From positions 1 to 64,000 of the forward strand of contig JAPDRN010000122.1 of NCBI GenBank assembly GCA_030247855.1: 64,000 nucleotides of DNA, written 5' to 3'. The stretch's first letter is position 1. Every line of letters begins with the position of its first letter. Position numbers and translations under genes: made by a program. Source of the DNA: Knufia peltigerae. Taxonomy: Eukaryota; Ascomycota; Eurotiomycetes; Chaetothyriales; Trichomeriaceae. The notes under the pieces were generated by a model that searched no databases, was not told the origin of the DNA, and was given only the letters and a program-made list of their open reading frames with translations. Shown here in pieces: positions 32,675 to 44,917 of the stretch.

Positions 32675-34360
32675 TCAGGATCTTGAAGTTGCTTTCTTTG
32701 CCGATGGCTGGAGAGTCAAGTTATTGCTTCCAGGATTCAATAGGGTCAAGCCCTCAGAAATCAACGACCACACATTAGAGAGAGAGACGAAGATCCTGCG
32801 AGCAATTGCGAATGAATTGGTTCTGTATGGGACGGAGGTATGGAAAACTCGAGGAAAGGAGGGACTTGGTACACTGACGAATGGCTTGAAAGCGAAAGTG
32901 AATAAGATGGTAGCTTCCACGCGAGCGTTTTTATGATAATATATCGGTCGGTAAAGTTTGTCCATAGCTTCGCCTCATAGACTGCCTGTCCTTGAGTTGT
33001 GACGTCTCAGGATGGATGCTTCTAAGAGATTGTCGGAGCGAATGGCAGGTTGCAAATGGATTTCACTTCGATATCCATATCAACGCCGAAGTGTACTGCT
33101 CACGGTGAGTTTCCCCTATGTCGAAGCTTCGTTGCCACAGCTAGCATGAAATGATTCCTCCAGCCCCCATGATATTGGGGCGATATCGTTTCTTCCGCAC
33201 AGCTTCGGCTTATTGATTGAACTGAAGTGGATCATATGCTTCCACTGGGCTGGTATGTCGTACACCTCCGGAACTCGTGCAAGGGGGAGGGGTTGGTTTC
33301 ACAGCGGGCGTCGACATTTTGCGGTCTGAGAACTTGCGCGCTTCAATGCACAACGGCTGATGGTACCAAATCAATAATGTGAGGTTATTGGCAAGGGGAA
33401 ATTCACATCAAGTGACTGCAATAGACGAGGCTGGCCTAGAGAATCGGCATCGGAGGCTGACATTCTGAAGATGGCTACCAGGCATTGTTGGATGCCTGCA
33501 AATGAAACGGAATTACCCTCACCATCGGCAAACCAAGTAAGCCGTGAGAGCAATCGTCTGACCCAGTATACTTGGTCTTGATTGCGATAAGATGTCTCGG
33601 TGGTCGATAGAGCCGAGAATAACGAAGGAATTACTTAGGAGAAGTGGTAGAAGGGATTACGAGTACGAGCTGGAGCGACTATATTATTTTCGCTGTATGA
33701 CGTACAGATATACAGCCGTTCTGGGCGTTTCAATGGCGTGGCTCAAAATAAGGTGCTTGGTCATTACAACCGAGCTTAATCTTGGCAGGTGAGCCGACTG
33801 ACTGTCCATGCATTCCAACTGACCATCTAATCTCCATTAATTGGTACACCGTGAATGAACTGGTTCCTCTCACCGAAACGCAAAATACAAAGCCGCAATG
33901 CACTTTCAGCGACCCCATCGCCACGGCGATGGCCGGTCTGAGCGAGATACTGGCGTGGGACGCCGGTCAGATCGATCCGGCGTATTTCCCTGACTTGGCC
34001 CGTCGTGCGATTTCCGCAAAGTCACCGAGTAGCACCAGCGGTGCATGGCCAGCAGTCAGCGACGCGCTGCTGAAACCCGGTATGGAGCCGGCTACTTATT
34101 GCAGCACAGTCGCTCAAAATAGTGCATATGCAGAAATTTGGGTTCGTGTTGAATTGAGTTGCTATAACAAGTTAAGAGGACAGCAGCGGGCAACATTGGA
34201 TTGCTCGGCCCACGGCTGGACTTGGTGTGGAAAGTGAACAACAACATGTTCAAGTGCCTTCTTTTGGTCATCGCAGGATCACTACTTGCCTCGAAAAGAA
34301 GACAGAACTCGCAGCGACCGACCAAGTACTCATCCTTCTGATTGATCTAACCCCGCAGCC
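32675..34360. promoter_or_regulatory. Divergent FAS beta/FAS alpha promoter region
   Basis: A 1.69 kb spacer between the two FAS start codons, so both promoters lie here. A TATA-like TATATTAT on the minus strand lies near 32940. An inverted pair CACTTCG...CGAAGTG is near 33064-33093, and CGGAGCGAATGGC is at 33034-33046. The right part (about 33890-34100) is clearly richer in G+C and keeps a frame open from 33782 to 34237 without a good start codon; I cannot assign it. Confidence 0.55.
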
Positions 34361-37300
34361 ATGGCAGTCATCTCTGCTACGAGGTCTGAGGCTTTGCCAA
34401 GGGCAGATACATTCGAAAGCAAACAACAGCTATTGGCTTGCAAACTGTTGATAGAACTTTTGTCGTATGTCTTGCCGCAGCATTTTAACCCGCTACAGTA
34501 TACTGATGGTAAGCACAGGTACCAATTTGCATCACCAGTGAGATGGTAAGTGACGGTACCGATCGATGAAGCAACACTGAACTTATTTGACACTAGGATC
34601 GAGACGCAGAAAGAAATGCTACGCAAGGCAAATGGCATTGAAAGATATGTCGAAATCGGGCCTGCCCGAATTTTAGCAACAATGATTCAAAAGAGTGCCT
34701 CTCAGGGCTATTCGTCCCAGGCTGCATCTCACTGGTCTCACTTCCGCTTCCTCTCTTCAGCCGACAACAAAAATGACATTTATTACGAATACTCAGAGCA
34801 AACCCAACCAGACCCCTCAGGTCGGGCAGGCGCTTCTGGAGCTAACGTGACTGTCTCTGCCAGTCTCGAAGTCAAGGTAACACCTCCGCCTGCTTCAACA
34901 AATGTGAATGCTAGTGTTGCGACCAGCATGGAAGCTCCCATCATGGCTCCTGTCATTGCAGCATTATCAGTGCCTGACGCTTCCTTACTTGCCAATCACG
35001 TTGTGCTTGCCATTACCGCCCAGAAGCTGAAAAAAGCCTTCGATCAAGTGCCAATCCAGAAAACCATTCGCGAGCTGTCTGGAGGTATGTAGTAGTCTGT
35101 CTAGTGTCTGACGACGACTTTGCTCACTCAATGCAGGAAAGTCGACCTTGCAGAACGAGCTAATTGGCGACCTTGCCGCAGAGTTCGGCAGCCTACCGGA
35201 CGGCTCAGAAGATCTTAGCCTAGAAGCACTCGGTGAAAGCTTACAAGCTTCTTTCGCAGGAAAGCCGGGCAAGCAGCTATCGGCTCTCATCTCCAAATTT
35301 ATATCCGGGAAAATGCCTGCTGGCTTTAACCAAGCAGCGGTCCAAGATCATCTGCAGGAGAAATGGGGACTGAACAAAAGCCATGCTCTGATCCCTATTT
35401 CTCTAGCAGTCACTGCAGAGCCAGCTTCACGACTGCCAGATGCCAACTCAGCAAAGGAATTCTTTGATGCCCATACACTTCGCTATGGTGCCTTTGTTGG
35501 GATCTCTTTGACGCCGTTGACTGGCCAAGGAGGCGCCCTAGCCGTGCAAGCTACGGTGACAGTTGATTCAGCCGGCTTGGAAGTTGCACGTAAGGAGCAG
35601 AGAGACTATCACTTAAAGCAGTTCGAGCTCCTGGCTAAATACCTGCAAATCAATCCCGACCTGGAGCACGAGAAATTACAAGAGCTTGCGGCTTCTGAGA
35701 AACTACTGGAAGAGAAATTGAACCGGTGGGCCGCCGAGTTTGATGACCATTTCTTCGACGGAATTCAGCCCCTGTTCGACATCCGCAAGAGCCGCACTTA
35801 CGACTCCTGGTGGAACTGGGCAAGGGAGGATCTTCTCAGACTCCTCAGTGATTTTCTCCATCAGCCGTTCAATATCGAAGGCATCGAAAGCGATGACAAA
35901 GTCCAGAGCCTATTAAGCAGATTCGAACCAAGCTGTTTAGACATTGTCCAACGGACAAACGTTGATCCGCAACTGAAGGCTTCTTCTGATCTTGGCCGAG
36001 AGATTGCAAGGCTGGGAACGACTGCTATGGGACTTGACCCAGTCTTCAAGTACACGCTCCCCTCGATGCGGCCAAGTACTAGTATAACAGCCACAGGCTT
36101 GGTCGAGTACACAGAGGTGCCACGGACCATCAACAACTACAGTTCCTTGGTAGAACATGGTCGATTAGCGCCGACAGGAGAGCATATTCCCTTTGTGCAC
36201 ATTCGACGACGAGAGGACGGGCAAGAGTGGAAATATGATCGAGAATCAACAAATCTATTGCTCTCTGCTCTTCAGACAGGCACGACCTCAGGCATCACCT
36301 TCACCGGCAAGACGATTCTCGTCATTGGTGCTGGTGCCAATTCAATTGGGGCAGAGGTCGTCAAGGGTCTCTTATGTGGTGGTGCACGAGTCATTGTGAC
36401 GACCAGTCGTGCTGTCTCGAGCACTGCCAAGTTCTACCAACGCATGTACCGCAAGCATGGTGCTCGTGGCTCTGCCTTGTCCGTGGTTCCGTTTAATCAA
36501 GGGAGCAGAAAGGATTGTGAAGCCTTGATCGAGCACATCTACAGCCCCGGTTCAGTTATTGGCGAGAATCTCGATTTCATCATCCCCTTCGCAGCGATCC
36601 CAGAAAGTGGAGCCATTGATGGATTAGATAGCAAGTCAGAACTCGCCCATCGCGCCATGCTCACAAACATCCTCCGACTTCTCGGGTATATATGCAAACA
36701 GAAAGAAGCACGCGGTCTTGATACCCAGCCAACGACTGTGATTCTGCCCCTTTCGCCAAATCATGGTACTTTTGGCGGAGATGGCATGTATGCGGAATCT
36801 AAATTGGGGCTTGAAACATTGTTCAACCGCTTCCATTCAGAGAGTTGGTCTGCTTATCTCAACATTTGTGGAGCTGTCATTGGTTGGACTCGTGGAACGG
36901 GTTTGATGAATGCAAACAACATCGTCGCGGAGGCAATTGAAAGCCACGATGTGGTTACATTCTCGCAAGCGGAAATGGCCTTCAACATTCTGGCATTGAT
37001 GACACCTGCGATCTCCACACTTTGTGAAGACGACCCGGTTTATGCTGACCTGAATGGCGGTCTTCAGTTCGTGCACAACTTGAAACAAGAAATCGTCGCC
37101 GCCCGGGAGAAAATTACAGACACCAGCAAACTCCGCAAAGCATTGATACAAGAGCGCTCCCGCCACCAAGTGGTGCTCAAAGGCTCTGAAGAGCTCGAAA
37201 CAAAGTCTGAGGGAGTGGATCTTTCTGCGCGTAGGGCAAATCTCAGCATGGCTTTCCCACGACTCTCGACTTACGAAGATCTGACGCAGGGTGTCAAGGA

Positions 37301-40018
37301 ACTCGATGGAATGCTCGACCTCTCTCGGATTGTGGCAGTCGTTGGGTTCTCAGAGCTTGGTCCTTGGGGAAGTGCACGAACCCGGTGGGAAATGGAGCAT
37401 CAGAACCAGCTTTCACTTGAGGGCTATGTCGAACTCTCCTGGATCATGGGCTTGGTAAAGCACAAAGATGGTGAGGTCAATGGAAAGCCATATACTGGGT
37501 GGGTCGGCACCGAAACCCAGCAGCCCGTCAAAGACGAGGAGTTCAAAGAAAAGTATCACGACAAAATCATGAACCACACAGGCATACGCTTCATCGAGTC
37601 TGAAGCCCTTGGCGGATATGACCCTAAAAGAAAGGAATTTCTTCACGAGATTGTGACTGAGGACGACTTACCTGCCTTTGAAAGCTCCAAAGCAACAGCC
37701 GAAGCGTTCAAGTTGAGGTATCAGGACAAAGTGACGATCGAGCCAATCTCCGGATCCGATGAGTATAAGGTGCGCATCAAGAAGGGCGCGCATTTCCTTG
37801 TTCCTAAGGCCTCGGCCTTTGACCGAGAGATTGCGGGCCAACTCCCCAAAGGATGGGACCCGAAGACCTATGGAATTCCTGAAGATATCGTTCAACAGAC
37901 AGACCCTGTCACTCTCTACGCCCTTTGTTGCGTTTCTGAGGCTCTTTTGTCCGCTGGGATCCAAGATCCATACGAGTTGTACAAACACATTCATGTGTCA
38001 GAGCTAGCTAATTGCATCGGCACTGGAGCAGGTCCCCTCCTCGCAATGCGCGGCGTATATCGCGACAGGTACCTCGATAAGCCTGTGCAAAGCGACATTT
38101 TGCAAGAATCGTTCTTGAACACCATGGGTGCCTGGATCAACATGCTTATCCTATCCTCCACAGGGCCGATCAAGTCGCCAGTTGGTGCATGTGCTACCGC
38201 AATTGAATCTCTCGATATTGGCTGTGAGGCGATTCAGGGAGGCAAGTGCAAAGTAGCCATTGTCGGCGGTTGCGACGATTTCCAAGAAGAAATGTCGTAT
38301 GAGTTCGCCAAAATGAAAGCCACGGCAAGCAGCAATGAAGAATTTGAGAGAGGCCGGACACCGCAGGAAATGTCACGCCCAAGTGCTGCATCCCGTGGTG
38401 GTTTCGTTGAATCTGCTGGTTGTGGTGTTCAATTGCTCATGAGTGCCGATCTGGCACTCAAGATGGGCCTGCCCATATATGGAGTCGTCGCCTATACTCA
38501 GATGGCCAGTGACAAAATTGGTCGATCAGTACCTGCACCCGGGAAAGGAATCTTGACGGCCGCCAGAGAGTTATCAAGCCATAGCGACTCACACCTCTTG
38601 GATTTGGAATTTCGAAGAAATCAACTACAGGAAAGCTTCAAATTGGTCAAGGTATGGGAACAATCACGTCTCGAAGAGGCAAGGCAGCGTCCAGATTATT
38701 CCGAGAGGATGGCCCAGGAAATACATACTGCTGCTACGACTAAAATCAGATCAGCCAAGAGGACTTGGGGCAACGATCTCCGCCTACAAGATCCTCATAT
38801 CGCACCCCTCAAGTCGTCGCTGGCCGCCTGGGGCTTGACAGTTGACGATATCACAGTTGCGTCAATGCATGGGACATCAACCAAAGCGAATGACACCAAT
38901 GAGGCAGATGTAATCAACACCCAACTGACACACCTTGGCCGCACTCGAGGTAATCCCATACTGGCTGTTTGTCAGAAATCATTGACGGGTCATCCGAAAG
39001 GCGCGGCAGGTGCCTGGCAGTTCAACGGGTGCTTGCAAATGCTTCAGACTGGAATCGTGCCTGGTAACAAGAACGCCGACAATATCGAAGGCAAGTTGAG
39101 GCAATACGAACACATCGTGTATCCCATGGAGGCCATCAGACCAAGCAGCGTTGACGCCACAATGCTGACATCATTTGGGTTCGGCCAAAAGGGTGGTATC
39201 GCAATCGCCGTGGCATCAAAGTACCTTTTCTCTGCAGCTGGTAAGGCCGCTTTCAATGAATACAGAGCCCGTGCGACCACGAGACAACGTACTGGCAATA
39301 TTGCATTCCAGAGAGCATTGATGAGTAACTCCATCTTCAAGGCCAAAGAACGTTCACCATGGGACAGTTCCGATGCAAGGCTAAAGGAAGTTCTCCTGAA
39401 TCCTCGAGCCCGCGTCTCGCGGACCGAGAGTTCAGACACTTTCACTTTCAAAGACGCGTTGTCGATTTCCGACGTCGCCTCGGCCGTCAACACTCCACGC
39501 GAAGAAATGGCTCAGGAGATGTTACTCTTCAGCTCTGTCCATTCCATGCTCGGCGCGTCTTCCCTTGCCCCTCCGAGCCAGCAGTCGGTCGGCATTGATG
39601 TCGAAAACATTGTCGATGTTCCGGTCGACAATGAGAACTTTATTGGGCGTAACTTCACCGTGATGGAGCGTGAGCTCTGCAGTTCGAAGCCTGACCCAAG
39701 GGCGTCGTATGCAGGGCGCTGGTGTGCTAAAGAAGCCGTGATGAAGAGTCTTCAAATTGCGTCACGAGGACCCGGCGCAGCTATGGACGAAATTGAGATT
39801 CTCCATGATGATTTCGGAGTTCCCAAGGTCGAGGTACGTTTTGTTTGTTTCTATTTCCGTTTATTGTTTTCGAGAGCAATGCTGACATTGAGTTCTCACA
39901 GCTCTTCGGCAAGACCAAGGAGGCCGCAGAGGCAAAAGGTGTGAGTGCGGTACAGGTCAGCATTACGCACTCGGCAGGCACAGCGACGGCGATAGCACTG
40001 GCATCGAGAGGGTCATGA
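34361..40018 (+). CDS. Fatty acid synthase alpha subunit, cluster-dedicated type
   Basis: Four exons: 34361-34545, 34597-35084, 35137-39833 and 39902-40018 (introns 51, 52 and 68 bp); product 1828 residues. Order: the end of the malonyl/palmitoyl transferase (ASPVRWIETQ, VEIGPARILATM), acyl carrier domain (Ser227 in GGKSTLQNEL carries phosphopantetheine), ketoreductase (from about 615, TILVIGAGANSIGAEVV), ketosynthase (Cys1243 in SPVGACATA, His1469 in MHGTSTKANDT, Lys1505 and His1510 in KSLTGHPKG) and phosphopantetheinyl transferase (about 1705-1828, VGIDVENI to RWCAKEAVMKSL). The enzyme is thus complete and self-activating. An N-terminal extension of ~55 residues precedes the conserved QFASPVRW. 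Sequence outside the motifs departs from the primary-metabolism FAS, fitting a HexA/StcJ-like starter-unit role. Confidence 0.93.
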
Positions 40019-40610
40019 TCTGGTTACACGAAGTAGATTTGTTCTTGTGGGTTGTTTGAGGGATCATCATCGGGGATTTATGCATTGTCGAGGCGGTTGG
40101 TTTATTTGGACGGATTCAGATGTATCAGCGTTAAGTCCATTTTTTTTGTTATATTCATAAATTGTCAAAGAGGTTCTTCCAATTTCTCGTGCAGAGTCTG
40201 TCTTCAAGTTCAGAGTTGGCATTAGGTGCATTCTCAGTACGCGATCTGGAACCAAATCTCCAATGGCCAATAAATGTTCCTACAAAGCCTTTTCAATTCC
40301 AAGTCCGCACGAAACCGAAGTTGAGTGTTGGCTTTGTCATAGGACTGGTTTCATCGCCAGATTCAGAGTCTTGGAGCAGAGAAAATCATGGTGGAAGACT
40401 CTCGAATTTGATAGAGTAACCATATGTATTGGCCGTCTCGCTATATGCCTTTTCTTATCCAGCTTGAAAGCATACGACTTGAGAGATTAACCTAGCGTCT
40501 AAGAAACTCCCAAAAACTCCCCCTTTCGGCCGTGTGAGAGAAAACGAATGAAATACTCCATCACATATCCCATATCCTTCTTCCTTTCATTAACGTCCCA
40601 CCACCAAGAT
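40019..40610. other. Convergent 3' spacer, FAS alpha and MFS
   Basis: This 0.59 kb holds the 3' untranslated regions of two converging genes. A frame at 40548-41057 runs antisense into the transporter and is a shadow. Nothing else is supported. Confidence 0.6.
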
Positions 40611-42691
40611 CTAGGCTTCGATGTCGTGAGCCACCCTGGCTTCATCATTTCTCACATTAACCGTGACATCCGATTGTCGCCAATATTCAGCTCTGAGTCT
40701 AGATCCCCTGTTTTCGTTATTTTTGGGAAGGACTACATTGTCCTTTTCGTCAACGGAAGAAGACTCATCCTCGGAAGAAGAAGAGGTCACCTTGGAGGCT
40801 GCTTCTTCCACCATCTTCGCCTTTTTGGCCTCCGCTCCTTGCTTGATGTTCTTCCACTCCATGATCAAGGCTGGCAGGATCGACGCGGCACTCAAGGCAA
40901 CAGAGACAAAGATGCATCTCGTCACGCTGCTGTTGAAGGCCGACTCGACTTGAGGAAGCAGGGCACTGGGGACGATACTTTTCAGATCCAAAATTCCCGC
41001 ACTATCGAGGTTGGACACCTTGACTCCAGGGATGACGGACAATTTTTCCTGGAGTAGATTCTGGAAGATGTTTTGTGCCACAGGAACAAAAATGGCACCA
41101 CCGAGGTTCTGACCAAAGAAATTCAACGCCATTCCAGTGCTAATGTCGCTGCGTTCGAGCACGGTCTGAGCGGCCATGTTGACCGTCTGCATGGCCATTC
41201 CCGTGCCGAAACCGTACAGGATCTGGTAACCGATCCATTTGGAACTGCCGGAGGAGGGCTTGAGCTGTGTTAAAAGTGCCGCTCCTACGGTGGTGAGGAT
41301 CGGAGACACGAGTATGGGAGGCATGTAGTACCCGACACGTTGCGTGAAGCCACCCGCCAAGATGGTCATGATGACCAAGCTAATGACGAGCGGAAACAAA
41401 CTGATGCCGGCGTGGATGGCAGTTTCTTCCTTGACTGCCTCGAACCAGATGGGTAAAAAGTACACGATGGCGAACAGGCTGCCGTTCAAGAGAAACAAGA
41501 AGATGACCCCCCCGAGGACGGAGCGTTGTGTGGCGATGCGCATTGGTACCGTCGCCGTCGCCGGTGTGAGCGCCTGCAAGACCCAGAAGGCCAGGAACAA
41601 GACTCCGCACGTCACCAAGAGCCCGATGACCTTGCCGCTCGACCAGGCGTACTTTGAGCCACCCCACTGCAGGGCAAGGACCAAGCATACGATGCTCGGA
41701 ACGAATATGAGTGTCCCCAAAGGATCCATCCGGAGCACTTGTCGGACCAGGCTGAGCTTCTCAGACGGAGGTGGCTTGATGTGTAAGAACAGTACTATCG
41801 AGAGGATCGTGAAGGCGCCGATTGGCAAATTGATGTAGAAACACCACCTCCACGAAATGTTGTCGGTGAATGCTCCGCCCAAGAACGGCCCTAGAACGGA
41901 GGCGATACCGAACACGGCTCCAAACAGGCCATAGTAGATTGGTCGCTTGTGCAGAGGGATCAAGGGGACGATGACCATCATCCCTCCGGTGAAGATACCC
42001 GAGGATCCCAACCCGGCGATGGCTCGACCAATGATCAAAGCGATGGAGTTGGGAGCCGCACCACACACGGCCGATCCGATTTCGAAGAGGACTATCGAGC
42101 CCAAAAAGACATTCTTGATGGAATAGTGTTTGTAGATCTTGCCAAACACCAAACTGAATGACGCTCCCGTGATCATGTAAGCGCTTCCGTACCAACCGAC
42201 GTCGTCTAGGGAGTGGAATGTGTCCGTAATTTCTGGAATGGCAACTGATATGATGGTACGGTCCTGTCGATTGAAACAAACGTCCTCGAAGTCAGTTTTA
42301 TCGTCACTACCCTACATAGCTTGTTCCAAAGACGAAGCTGACGACTCACCAAGGCCACCACGAAAAGAGCACAGTACAGACCCAACATCACCATCCAGAA
42401 CTTGATAGTTTTGGGCTTGTAGTTTTCTTCGGAATCTTCCTCTACATGTTGGAGAGCTTTGGCGGCCTCTGGATCGCTGGGAGGAGGTGGAGGATCGACT
42501 TTTGCCCGACCCTGGCGTGGTAGAGACGCAGTCGACAAGACGGGTGAAGGGGCGTCGGCGTCTTCTCGTTGAGCTCGCTCATACGACATGGACGCAAACT
42601 GCTCGAAGTCGGTAGGTGGTTCAGGCGGTGCAGGCGAGGCTGTCCGCTGAGATTTCCTCAGGGAAATGAACGATGGTGGTCTTGAACGCAT
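40611..42691 (-). CDS. MFS exporter, DHA family (14-TM type)
   Basis: Two exons: 42691-42350 and 42263-40611 (intron 86 bp); product 664 residues. After a ~95-residue polar, Pro-rich cytosolic N-terminus comes FWMVMLGLYCALFVVALDRT, joined across the intron to IISVAIPEITDTF and the drug:H+ antiporter signature DDVGWYGSAYMIT. Later motifs include LIIGRAIAGLGSSGIFTGG and GIASVLGPFLGGAFTDN plus WRWCFYINLPIGA, characteristic of the 14-spanner DHA2-type drug and toxin exporters. A C-terminal charged, Ser-rich tail (EEAASKVTSSSSEDESSS) follows the last helix. Likely a plasma-membrane or vesicle efflux pump for the cluster product. The start at 42691 was chosen over upstream in-frame non-ATG sequence. 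It is divergent from FMN reductase copy 2. Confidence 0.92.
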
Positions 42692-44079
42692 CTTTGCTAG
42701 GGTGTTGCGGTGGAGATGGAGATTTCTTTCTTCCTTTCTCAACATGTACCACTGTAGGTACCCTTTAGGTGGTGCTGCGGGATCAGGGCAGTTCGAGATA
42801 CCAGCGCATGGCACTTTGTATCACTTCAGATATGTATGTTGCTGCTTCTCACACATATGTATCGGGACCGGGGGAACGAGATGCGTATCAGCAGCCTCCC
42901 CCCGGTTGTCATGTTACTCTAGGTGGCCCGAGTTATTTCATTCTTGGGCTGAAAAAGTCAAAGAAATGCGCCGATGCAGGGGGTGGGGAAAGAGGATCAA
43001 CACAACACGGGCATCAAAATCATCATCGTCTCTTCTATTCGCGCTCTGAATTAATTCCAAGCGCGCCATTCTCACGGTGATAAAAGCGAGTGAGTGACAT
43101 GTGCTTCTTCTCAAACTTTCGCTCGGATTCACGTGCGGCATTCTGACATCGTAACGGGCATTCATTCAAAAGGACCATGGAACGGTGAGCTATACGATGA
43201 GAAAAGAGAATCCTCAGACCCCTGTAAAGGCATGAGACGTCGATGACAGCAAAGACAAAAGGCTCGGGCGAATTTTAGTTGAGCTCGCGCCGGCTTTTAG
43301 GGGTCGAGCGATGGGCATGGAATGGGCCGTTCGATGCCTACGATAGGTACCTATGGGGCCAGATGATTGGCCAAGGCCCACTTACAGCCTTGCTAGACGC
43401 TCGGACTCCCATCGGTTCGGCATCAACATCTCGGCCTCAACAAACGGAGCTTTACCGGTTGCGGAAAAGCACCGGCGAATATTTTGAAACGTCGCCCATG
43501 ACGCTCTCCAATCAATTGGTGTTTTGCTGCCCTCAGGAGCCTGTCGTAGTCTGTCGTAGAGCCGACGCGATCTTTATCTCGCATCCCGGCCTTGGAGATC
43601 TCGTGTCTCTTCCCGCTCGGCAGCCTGCAGCGAGGCGTTTTGAAGGGGAGGGGGCGGGATTAATGATGTCTGTCTCTTCGCTCGAATGGGAAACGAGACA
43701 CGTAGCTACGCATTGGGCGCTTGCACGAGAGAGATAAACATAAACCCTGGAAAAATCTACAAGAATAAGAACTTCGGTCTTGATACACAGCGTCAATTGA
43801 TTACCTCCCAGCACTTTCCTCTCTTCCTGGTTCCGTTGAAGTACATATATATACCTCAGTATATGTTCGCCACGTCTCACAACAACAACAACAACAACAT
43901 CATCATCATCATCTTCATCTCACAAAATCCACTTTGGCAAGGCTGAATTCACATCGCGGCATTCCTTTGAGTCATACCTACATCCATACAGACTCAGTAT
44001 CAGCACAACTTCTGCAAGTTCCCATATTGATATACAACCCCCTTCATAAGTTCAACCATCAACGGTCCCACAATCGAAC
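42692..44079. promoter_or_regulatory. Divergent promoter, MFS and FMN reductase 2
   Basis: A 1.39 kb divergent spacer. It holds a microsatellite tract (AAC)6 followed directly by (ATC)5 at 43881-43913 in the leader of the plus-strand gene, a TATA-like ATATATAT near 43844-43853, and CGAGCGATGGGC at 43305-43316. A frame at 43279-43737 lacks an ATG for its first 28 codons and shows no motif. Confidence 0.5.
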
Positions 44080-44917
44080 ATGGCCAAAGGCGTCGCCAAA
44101 ATCGCAGTGGTGATATGCAGCAACAGAAAACCGCGGGCCAACCCTCAAATCGCCAACTTTGTCTTGGAAGCCATCGAATCCACTTACCAAGACCGCTGGT
44201 CTCTCGAACCGGCCCTCAGAGTAATCGACCTCGCGGAGAGAAACCTTCCATTCTTCGACGAACCCGACGTCCCGTCCCAGATCCACGACCACACCAAGTA
44301 CGCGCACGAACACACCCGCGCGTGGAGCCAAGAGGTCCAGAGCTACGACGGCTTCATCTTCGTCTGCCCCCAGTACAACTGGGGTTACCCGGCCGTGCTC
44401 AAGAACGCCATCGATTATCTTTACAATGAGTGGAAGGGGAAACCGGCCATGATCGTGAGTTACGGTGGTCACGGCGGTGGCCGAGCCGCAGGCCAGCTCA
44501 GACAGGTCTTGTGCGGAGTGCACATGATCCCAACCAAGAAGCATGTCGAGTTGGCGTTCCCTAGCCGAAGTGTCTTGCTCGAAGCCGCGTACGGCAAAGA
44601 CCTCGCTCTCGACGGGTTCAACGCGAAAGGAATCTGGGGTTCTCAACGGAAGGAGATTGGTGATGTTTTTGCCGAAATGATGGATCTCTTGAGCAGCAAT
44701 GTGAGTGTCCTTACTACCGCTTAGCAATTTCAAGGTCCACCCACACGAGACCATCTTTGCATCCGCTAACAAGAGTTTTGAACAGAAAGTCGGAAAGGCT
44801 CTAAAATCAGCTGCGGTTACCTTTGGATATGCGAAGCAAGAATTGCGCAAGAAGTTCAAGAAGGGATCGACAGCAGAGGGAGCGACTGGAAGAGGCGAGG
44901 CGCGGAGTGATGAGTAA
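44080..44917 (+). CDS. NAD(P)H-dependent FMN reductase-like protein (copy 2)
   Basis: Two exons: 44080-44700 and 44786-44917 (intron 85 bp, GTGAGT); product 250 residues. It is a flavodoxin-fold protein like copy 1 at 19252-20034, with IAVVICSNRKPRANPQIANF, FFDEPDVPSQI, VCPQYNWGYPAVLKNAIDYL and SYGGHGGGRAAGQL. The two share order and spacing of all motifs, so they arose by duplication. This copy ends with an extra basic tail from exon 2 (KQELRKKFKKGSTAEG), absent in copy 1. Without splicing the product would stop a few residues after the exon border. It likely reduces a flavin or quinone with NAD(P)H. Divergent orientation to the exporter suggests joint control with the cluster. Confidence 0.87.

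Noticed and set aside
26334..40018. Reading the FAS pair as the primary-metabolism fatty acid synthase
   Set aside because: Divergent orientation and near-full length fit primary FAS too, but sequence outside catalytic motifs is strongly diverged, the alpha subunit has an unusual N-terminus, and the locus carries a SAT-type PKS. A genome-wide count of FAS genes would settle it.
43279..43737. 152-codon plus-strand frame in the MFS/FMN reductase spacer
   Set aside because: No ATG at its start, no motif, and it lies in a divergent promoter; probably chance in GC-rich DNA.
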